The notes below the pieces were generated by a model. It was not told the DNA's origin, searched no databases, and saw only the letters and a program-made list of their open reading frames with translations. Positions 4,945 to 10,159 of a stretch of 10,159 nt of DNA are shown here, piece after piece. Made by a program: the position numbers and the translations under genes. Origin of the DNA: JACDBD01 sp050743385. GTDB lineage: Bacteria; Actinomycetota; Acidimicrobiia; IMCC26256; JACDBD01. The DNA lies in NCBI GenBank assembly GCA_050743385.1, contig JBOGFJ010000237.1:1-10159 (forward strand). Reading direction: 5' to 3'. Positions within the stretch are counted from its first letter, which is position 1, and the number at the start of each line of letters is the position of its first letter.

Positions 4945-5592
4945 CTACGACGGCATCAGCGCCGCCCGAACGTCGTCGAGGGTCGCGAAGGGGCGGCGGG
5001 CGACGCCGTTGCGCTCGCACCACTCGGCCAGCGGCCCCTTGGCGAACACCACGTCGGCGAGCAACGCGGCCTTGCGGTCGCTGGCGCCGTCGCCGACGAG
5101 CACCGTCGTGCGGCCCCGGTGGCGTGCGTCTTTGATCGGGGCCTGCTTGCACGTGCCGCACGTCGAGCAGGGGCAGCAGCGGCTCTCGTGCGGGAACTCG
5201 AGCCGGCCGGTCGACCAGTCGACGAGGTTCGTGAAGCACGTGAGCCCGAGCGGCGCGCACACCTCCTCGACGGTGAAGCCGAACCCGTCGGACACGACCG
5301 CGACCTCGGCGCCGGCGGCGCGCAGCGACTCGACCAGCGGCCCGAGGCCCGGGTCGACCGGCACCTCGCGGGCGACCGCGCGCACTCGCGCCTCGTCGTG
5401 CGGCAGGAGGTCCCAGAGGTCGAGGAGGCACTCGCGGCTGCCGATCTCACCCGCCAGGTAGCGGGCGTCGAGTTCGCGCCACGACGGAGGGGCCAGCCGG
5501 TCGGCGACATGGTCGCCGACGTCGAGCGTCGTGATCGTGCCGTCGAAATCGAGGAAGATCGAGGCGTGCGCCAGGTCGACGTCGACGTGCAT
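4945..5592 (-). CDS. HAD-family phosphatase (MtnX/phosphoserine-phosphatase-like) with Cys-rich insert
   Basis: A 215-residue phosphohydrolase of HAD subfamily IB. Motif I is LDFDGT (14-19), with nucleophile Asp15 and Asp17; motif II is VVSDG (99-103), with Ser101; Lys149 or Lys154 serves motif III; motif IV is VGDGASD (166-172). Between motifs II and III the chain SRCCPCSTCGTCKQAPIK (137-154) holds five cysteines. MtnX-like and PHOSPHO-type relatives often have a CxxCK element here, but this cluster is denser. The best guess is dephosphorylation of a small phosphorylated metabolite, possibly a sugar phosphate linked to the next gene. The ATG at 5592 gives the normal distance to motif I; longer in-frame starts would run into the phosphoesterase gene. 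It is the first gene of the minus-strand cluster. Confidence 0.9.
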   Translation of the reverse strand: MHVDVDLAHASIFLDFDGTITTLDVGDHVADRLAPPSWRELDARYLAGEIGSRECLLDLWDLLPHDEARVRAVAREVPVDPGLGPLVESLRAAGAEVAVVSDGFGFTVEEVCAPLGLTCFTNLVDWSTGRLEFPHESRCCPCSTCGTCKQAPIKDARHRGRTTVLVGDGASDRKAALLADVVFAKGPLAEWCERNGVARRPFATLDDVRAALMPS

Positions 5593-5602
5593 GGAACGCG
5601 AG

Positions 5603-5636
5603 ATGCTAGCGACCGACCGGCGGTCGGGCGCCCGAC
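5603..5636. promoter_or_regulatory. Divergent control region with overlapping inverted repeats
   Basis: Between the HAD phosphatase start (5592) and the phosphoesterase start (5657), CCGACCG-G-CGGTCGG (5613-5627) is an inverted repeat overlapped by the perfect 14-base palindrome GTCGGGCGCCCGAC (5623-5636). They share GTCGG, so only one hairpin or one bound dimer could form at once. On the minus strand TAGCAT (5603-5608) is a possible -10 box for the HAD gene, ten bases before its ATG, without a good -35. The repeats lie where a regulator could control both directions. Confidence 0.38.
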
Positions 5637-5656
5637 GCGCTAGAACGTCGCGCCGA

Positions 5657-7156
5657 GTGGACAGACGGGAGTTCCTCCAGCGGGCCGGTCTCGTCGGCGG
5701 CGCGGCGATGCTCGGCGGCCCCACCCTCTTGCGCGCCGCACCGGCGTTCGCGGGCGAGCAACCGCGCGGCCTGCTCGAAGTCTCGGCCAAGGAATCGCCG
5801 ATCGACACCATCGTCGTGGTGATGATGGAGAACCGCTCGTTCGACCACTACTTCGGCTGGCTCGCCGACGACGAGCGCTACCTCGAGCGGGGCAAGCGCC
5901 GCTACGGGCGCCGCTTCCGCGTCGACGGCAAGACGCGCCAGGAGTACCCCGCGCCCGACGGCACCGAGATCGAGACCACCCCGTGGTTGACCGATTCGGG
6001 TGATCCCAACCCCTACCGCGGGTGTGGGCACCCCGACCCCGGTCACGGCTGGGAGTCGGGCAGGGCCCAGCGCGACGGCGGCTTCCTCGCTGCCGGTAGT
6101 GGGAACGACGCGTTCGCGCTCGGCTACTACGACCCCGACGGCTTGCCGTTCATCTCCGCGCTCGCTCGCGAGTTCACGGTGCTCGACCGCTGGCACGCGT
6201 CGGTGTTGGCGGCCACGTACCCGAACCGCGCCTACCTGCATTCGGGGCAATCGGGCGGCAACAAGGGCAACACCGTGCCGACCGCGACCGCCGGTTACGA
6301 CTGGCCCACGATCTGGGACCGCCTCGGCGCCGCGGGGGTGCCCGCCGAGTACTACAACACCGACCTCCCGACGCTCGCGCTCTGGGGCGCGCGCCTCACC
6401 GGGTTCACTCACCCCATCGACGAGTACTTCGCCCGCGCCGAGGCGGGGACGCTCCCCAACGTCGTGTTCGTCGACCCCGCGTTCCTCACCGGGAACCGCA
6501 CCGACGACCATCCCCACGCCGACATCCGCGCCGGCCAGCGGTTCATACGCGACGTGTTCCGGGCCTTCGCCGAGTCGAAGCACTGGAAGTCGGGCCTGTT
6601 CGTGCTCACCTACGACGAATGGGGCGGCTTCTTCGACCACGTGCCCCCGCCGGTGCTGCCCGACGACCGCGCCAACCCGGTCGACCTGGAGAACTTCGGC
6701 CAGGCCGGCTTCCGGGTCCCCACGGTGCTGGCGTCGCCGTACGCGCGCCGCGGGTTCGTCGACCATCACCTGCACGACCACACGTCGGTGCTGCGCTTCC
6801 TCGAGTGGCGCTTCCTCGGCGCGCCCGCCCGGGGGCCGGGCAACGACGGTGACACCTGGTTCCTCACCACCCGCGACCGCCACGCCCGCAACCTCGGTGC
6901 CGGCCTCCTCGCCGAACGGCCCGAGCGTGAGGTCGGGTTCGATCTCGACCTCGACATCGACAACCCGAGCGAGCCCTGCCCCGAGGATGGCGGGCCGCCG
7001 CTCCCGCCCCCGTCTGCCCCGGCGGTGGACGAACCGGCCCAGGCCCAGGGCGAGAAGCACAGCTTCGAGATCGCCATGGACGACGGCTACTTCGAGCGCG
7101 TCGGCTACGAGATCCGCCCCAGCCCGATGGCGCGCGAGTGGGCCCGCGTGCGCTGA
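5657..7156 (+). CDS. Tat-exported phosphoesterase (phospholipase C / acid phosphatase family)
   Basis: A 499-residue enzyme of the PF04185 family, which includes mycobacterial PlcA-D and Francisella AcpA. It hydrolyses phosphate esters, phospholipid or otherwise, outside the cytoplasm. The start carries a twin-arginine signal, DRREFLQRAG, followed by a hydrophobic Ala/Gly/Leu segment and a likely cleavage near APAFAG. The metal and catalytic elements are MMENRSFDHYFG (56-67), ATYPNR (186-191, Thr187 in the nucleophile position), DDHPHADIRAG (283-293), TYDEWGGFFDHVPPP (318-332) and DHHLHDHTSVLRFLEWRF (369-386). A proline-rich linker (about 446-465) precedes a short C-terminal segment. The GTG at 5657 puts the RR pair at residues 3-4; in-frame ATGs at 5591 and 5603 would lengthen the signal by up to 22 residues. 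Phosphate scavenging is a reasonable role. Confidence 0.92.
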   Translation: MDRREFLQRAGLVGGAAMLGGPTLLRAAPAFAGEQPRGLLEVSAKESPIDTIVVVMMENRSFDHYFGWLADDERYLERGKRRYGRRFRVDGKTRQEYPAPDGTEIETTPWLTDSGDPNPYRGCGHPDPGHGWESGRAQRDGGFLAAGSGNDAFALGYYDPDGLPFISALAREFTVLDRWHASVLAATYPNRAYLHSGQSGGNKGNTVPTATAGYDWPTIWDRLGAAGVPAEYYNTDLPTLALWGARLTGFTHPIDEYFARAEAGTLPNVVFVDPAFLTGNRTDDHPHADIRAGQRFIRDVFRAFAESKHWKSGLFVLTYDEWGGFFDHVPPPVLPDDRANPVDLENFGQAGFRVPTVLASPYARRGFVDHHLHDHTSVLRFLEWRFLGAPARGPGNDGDTWFLTTRDRHARNLGAGLLAERPEREVGFDLDLDIDNPSEPCPEDGGPPLPPPSAPAVDEPAQAQGEKHSFEIAMDDGYFERVGYEIRPSPMAREWARVR

Positions 7157-7176
7157 TCAGCCCTCCGACCCGCTCC

Positions 7177-7182
7177 TATCCT
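7177..7182 (+). promoter_or_regulatory. Candidate -10 box of the GH38 gene (leaderless)
   Basis: TATCCT lies six bases before the ATG at 7189, in the 32-base gap after the phosphoesterase stop. The -35 region at the right distance (TGATCA, 7154-7159) is poor, and it coincides with the stop codon. The mannosidase could therefore have a weak promoter of its own besides read-through from the phosphoesterase. Confidence 0.35.
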
Positions 7183-7188
7183 GGGGCG

Positions 7189-9945
7189 ATGCCCGGCGCC
7201 AGCCCTCGGACCGTCGCGATCGTCCCCCACACCCACTGGGACCGCGAGTGGTACGCGCCGTTCCAGGAGTTCCGGGTCCAGCTCGTCACGCTCCTCGACG
7301 AACTCCTCCCCCTGCTGGAGCGCGACCTCTCCTACGCCCGCTTCCTGCTCGACGGCCAGACCGCGGTCATCGACGACTACCTCGAGATCCGGCCCGAGGC
7401 CGCGGCCACCCTTCGCCGCCTCGCCGCCGCCGGGCGCCTCTCGGTCGGCCCGTGGATGATCCTCATGGACGAGTTCATGGTGTCGGGCGAGACGATCGTG
7501 CGCGACCTCCAGGCCGGGATCGCCCGCGCCACCGAGCTCGGCGGCGCGATGCCCGTCGGCTACCTGCCCGACATGTTCGGCCACGTCGCCCAGATGCCCC
7601 AGATCCTGCGCCAGGCCGGCCTCGAGCACGCGGTCGTTTGGCGAGGGGTGCCGATCGACATCACGCAGACCGCCTTCTGGTGGGAGGCGCCGGACGGGTC
7701 ACGCGTACGCGCGGAATACCTGTACGGCTCCTACTCGAACGGGCGCGACCTCCCCGACGACGCCAAGCAGCTCGTCGCCCGCGCCCGCAGCTACGAGCTC
7801 GAGCTCGGCCCTGCCGCCTTGCCGGGTGGGGCGATGCTCCTCATGAACGGCACCGACCACCAGATTCCGCAGCCGTGGCTCGGGCGGGTCGTCGAGGAAG
7901 CGAACGAGATCCAGGACGAGTACCGCTTCGCCGTCTCCTCGCTGCCCGAGTACCTCGCCGAGCAGCCCACGGACGGGCTCGCCACCTGGAACGGCGAGCT
8001 GCGGTCGGGCGCGCGGGCAAACGTGCTCATGGGCGTGGCTTCGAACCGCGTCGACGTGCACCAGGCGTGCGCCGCCGCCGAGCGCGCGCTCGAACGCCGG
8101 GCCGAGCCACTGTCGGCGCTGCTCCTCGATCCGGACCGCTATCCCGACGCGCTGCTCGACGTCGCCTGGCGCCAGCTCGTGCTCAACAGTGCCCACGACT
8201 CGTCGTGCGCGTGCAGCGACGACGAGGTCGTCGACCACGTCCTGGTGCGATACCACGAGGCGCGCCAGATCGGCGACAGCCTCACCCGGGAGGCACTGCA
8301 CCGGCTCGCCGCCGACGTCGACGCCCCCGCGTCGTCGACCGTGGTCGCCAATCCCACCGCGGCCGATCGCGGCGGGCTCGTCCGCGGCTTCGTCCCGGGA
8401 GAGGGCCCCGTCCACTTCGTGGCCGAAGACGGCACACCCTGTGCCGCGCAGGTCATCGGCATGATCGGTGGGGACGGATTCACCGCGACCGTCGAGGGCA
8501 ACAAGGTGCGCTGGGTAGTCGACATGATGCGCGGTCCCGAGCTCGCCGGCACCCGGGTCGCCGACTACCAGCGCGCCGATCGCGACGACGGAACCGTCGA
8601 GTTCGTGTTCCGGGGCGCGCGCCGCGACGAGAAGGCGATCGAGCTCGACCCGGTACGCGACGAGGTGCTCGCGTTAGGGGCGCAGGGCGCCACCGTTCGC
8701 TTCCGCGTCACCCTGCCGACGGCGCGCGACGTGCTGTTCGCGGCCGATCCAGTTCCCGGGTTCGGCTGGCGCACGTACCGCGCCATCGACGGTGAAGGGC
8801 CCACGACCGCCGTCACCGCGGGTCCCGATCCCGAGGGCACGGTGGCGCTCGCCAACGAGCACCTCACGGCAACGGTCGACGGCACCACGGGCACGTTCAC
8901 GATCGACACCGGGGACGGGCTCCACCTCCCCGGCCTCGGGCGGCTCGTCGACGGCGGCGACGGCGGCGACACCTACAACTACTCGCCTCCCGCCGAGGAA
9001 GATCTCCTCGTCGACCGCGCCGACGCGGTCACGGTCACGACGCTCGAGACCGGCCCGGTACGCGCACGCGTGCTGATCGCAGCGACGTACCGGTGGCCGA
9101 CGCACGCGATCGGCGACGCGGTGGCGTGCTCCCGCCGGAGCGACGAGCTCGTCGACGTTCCCGTACGCACCACCTTGGAGTTGCGGCACGACGAGCGGTT
9201 CGTGCGCGTCCACACCGAGCTCGACAACGTTTGCCGCGACCACCGGCTGCGGGCCCACTTCCCGCTCGGCACACTGGTGACGGGCTCCGATGCCGAGTGC
9301 GCATTCGCCGTCGTGCACCGGGGCCTCACCGCGGAAGGCGGGCCCGGCGAGGTCGGTCTGCCTACGTTCGTTTCGCGGCGGTTCGTCGACGCCGGCCGGC
9401 TGGCCGTCCTGCACGACGGTCTTCTCGAGTACGAGGTCGTCGGCGACGGCACCGAGCTCGCCCTGACCCTGCTGCGCGCCACCGGCTACCTCTCCCGCAT
9501 CGCCCTCCCGTTGCGGCCCGATCCGGCCGGGCCTCCCATGCCGGTGGAGGGCGCCCAACTTCGCGGTCCGCGCACCTTCGAGTACGCCCTGTTCCCCCAC
9601 CACGATCGCGGGGCCGACGGGTTCGCCGATCTCTACACGGCGGCCGACGACTTCTTGGTGCCGCTCGAGCGTGCCCGCGGGGGCGGGGTCGCCGGCGCCG
9701 CCCGCCCCCCCACGGGACAGGCGCTCGCGGTGCGGGGCGCCGAGGTGTCGGCCGTGCGGCGCGAGCCCGGGGGCCTCGTCGTACGCGTGTTCAACCCGTC
9801 GCCCGCACCGGCCACCGCCGACGTCGACCGCGACGGCGCACCGGCGACGGGGTGGGTCGTCGACCTCGTGGGCCGGCCCCTGGAGCGCTTCGAGGGCACG
9901 GTCGCCCTCCGCCCCGGGCAGCTCGCGACGCTACGGCTCGACTGA
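7189..9945 (+). CDS. Glycoside hydrolase family 38 alpha-mannosidase
   Basis: A 918-residue retaining, zinc-dependent alpha-mannosidase, close in length to bacterial MngB-like (mannosylglycerate) and streptococcal alpha-1,3-mannosidases. The N-terminal catalytic barrel opens VPHTHWDREWY (12-22) with Zn ligands His16 and Asp18. Nucleophile Asp128 lies in GYLPDMFGHVAQMP (124-137). NGTDHQIPQP (220-229) lines the substrate pocket. A helical domain ends with WRQLVLNSAHDSSCACSDDEV (start W328), providing ligand His336. The rest, from about 380, is the beta-sandwich C-terminal half, with GGDTYNYSPP near residue 592. There is no signal peptide, so it acts in the cytoplasm on imported or internal mannosides. 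The ATG at 7189 matches the family N-terminus; the longer frame would start inside the preceding gene. Exact linkage specificity cannot be read. Confidence 0.95.
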   Translation: MPGASPRTVAIVPHTHWDREWYAPFQEFRVQLVTLLDELLPLLERDLSYARFLLDGQTAVIDDYLEIRPEAAATLRRLAAAGRLSVGPWMILMDEFMVSGETIVRDLQAGIARATELGGAMPVGYLPDMFGHVAQMPQILRQAGLEHAVVWRGVPIDITQTAFWWEAPDGSRVRAEYLYGSYSNGRDLPDDAKQLVARARSYELELGPAALPGGAMLLMNGTDHQIPQPWLGRVVEEANEIQDEYRFAVSSLPEYLAEQPTDGLATWNGELRSGARANVLMGVASNRVDVHQACAAAERALERRAEPLSALLLDPDRYPDALLDVAWRQLVLNSAHDSSCACSDDEVVDHVLVRYHEARQIGDSLTREALHRLAADVDAPASSTVVANPTAADRGGLVRGFVPGEGPVHFVAEDGTPCAAQVIGMIGGDGFTATVEGNKVRWVVDMMRGPELAGTRVADYQRADRDDGTVEFVFRGARRDEKAIELDPVRDEVLALGAQGATVRFRVTLPTARDVLFAADPVPGFGWRTYRAIDGEGPTTAVTAGPDPEGTVALANEHLTATVDGTTGTFTIDTGDGLHLPGLGRLVDGGDGGDTYNYSPPAEEDLLVDRADAVTVTTLETGPVRARVLIAATYRWPTHAIGDAVACSRRSDELVDVPVRTTLELRHDERFVRVHTELDNVCRDHRLRAHFPLGTLVTGSDAECAFAVVHRGLTAEGGPGEVGLPTFVSRRFVDAGRLAVLHDGLLEYEVVGDGTELALTLLRATGYLSRIALPLRPDPAGPPMPVEGAQLRGPRTFEYALFPHHDRGADGFADLYTAADDFLVPLERARGGGVAGAARPPTGQALAVRGAEVSAVRREPGGLVVRVFNPSPAPATADVDRDGAPATGWVVDLVGRPLERFEGTVALRPGQLATLRLD

Positions 9946-10159
9946 GCCCGTGAGCGGGTGCGGCGCGAGGAGCGCCTCGCCGCGCGGGTCGTCGGTGCTC
10001 CATTCGGGGTCGAGACCGGGAGCACGGAGCAGGCCGGTGCCCTCGCAGTCCCACAGGAGCGCCGGCCGGGGCCCGTGCCACCGCACCGCGTACGACACGA
10101 GGCCGCGGCGGGTGGGCGCGTGATGCACCTCGATGCCGTGCCCGACCCAGGCGCGGGGG
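9931..10159 (-). CDS. C-terminal end of an unidentified protein (runs off right edge)
   Basis: The minus-strand frame is open from the right edge to a TAG at 9931-9933, giving the last 75 or so residues. It reads AWVGHGIEVHHAPTRRG, then LVSYAVRWHGPRPALLWDCE, then LLRAPGLDPEWSTDDPRGEALL, and ends TGSVEP. The strand-like 'YAVRWHGPRPALLW' with 'APGLDPxW' resembles the C-terminal beta-sandwich or tail segments of some glycosidase-type proteins. This is a weak impression, and I do not assign a family. No start codon is seen as the gene begins outside the window; internal GTGs are not needed. Its last 15 bases overlap the 3' end of the GH38 gene tail-to-tail. Confidence 0.7.
   Translation of the reverse strand, partial: PRAWVGHGIEVHHAPTRRGLVSYAVRWHGPRPALLWDCEGTGLLRAPGLDPEWSTDDPRGEALLAPHPLTGSVEP

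Noticed and set aside
5606..7060. 484-codon minus-strand open frame opposite the phosphoesterase
   Set aside because: It is an antisense shadow, Val/Gly/Arg-rich, with no motif and no ribosome site. The sense frame has all family motifs.
6000..8795. 931-codon plus-strand open frame across the phosphoesterase and mannosidase
   Set aside because: It is another frame of the same strand, dominated by Ser/Thr/Arg/Pro runs, and spans two intact genes with complete catalytic motifs in the correct frames.
1..10159. CRISPR array, tRNA or rRNA genes, insertion sequence ends, prophage or defence system
   Set aside because: I saw no spaced direct repeats, cloverleaf with a CCA-type end, transposase or integrase motifs, or known defence proteins; composition is even across the window.

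Overview
The window is GC-rich throughout, densely coding and free of mobile elements. It reads as chromosomal DNA of a high-GC actinobacterium, and an acidimicrobial or related lineage is my best guess. Supporting signs are a LexA operator of the Gram-positive/mycobacterial type (TCGAAC-N4-GTTCGG), a protein of the mycothiol-linked DinB/TIGR03086 group, several GTG starts, and at least three starts where a TAnnnT -10 box lies only 6-7 bases before the ATG (leaderless transcription). No stretch over 300 bases lacks a gene.

Left block (1-3840, all minus strand). Transcription runs from a ribonuclease HII gene (rnhB, 3178-3840) through a TIGR03086 metal-binding protein (2585-3154), a stand-alone protein resembling the Nfu/NifU N-terminal domain (2133-2498), a class I SAM methyltransferase (1389-2123) and an aldo/keto reductase (308-1321). 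It ends at a truncated RecA-fold protein of the ImuA' type (1-265) that has its own SOS-controlled promoter. A pair of inverted repeats (2517-2557) separates the TIGR03086 gene from the Nfu-like/methyltransferase pair.

Middle block (3841-5592). A small basic protein of 69 residues (3967-4176, plus strand) is transcribed away from rnhB and ends exactly where a convergent three-gene minus-strand cluster ends. That cluster is a HAD phosphatase with a cysteine-rich insert, an RpiB-like sugar-phosphate isomerase that lacks both usual catalytic histidines, and a GYD-domain protein. The short spacings (10 and 35 bases) suggest one operon.

Right block (5593-10159). A 64-base divergent region carrying overlapping inverted repeats leads into a Tat-exported phosphoesterase of the phospholipase C/acid phosphatase family (5657-7156) and a full-length cytoplasmic GH38 alpha-mannosidase (7189-9945). 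The mannosidase overlaps tail-to-tail by 15 bases with the C-terminal end of an unidentified minus-strand gene that runs off the right edge.

Most genes are ordinary housekeeping or accessory metabolism. The parts most worth a second look are the SOS box overlapping the ImuA'-type promoter, the RpiB-like protein with altered active site beside the Cys-rich HAD phosphatase, the stand-alone Nfu-N-like protein, and the small basic protein.
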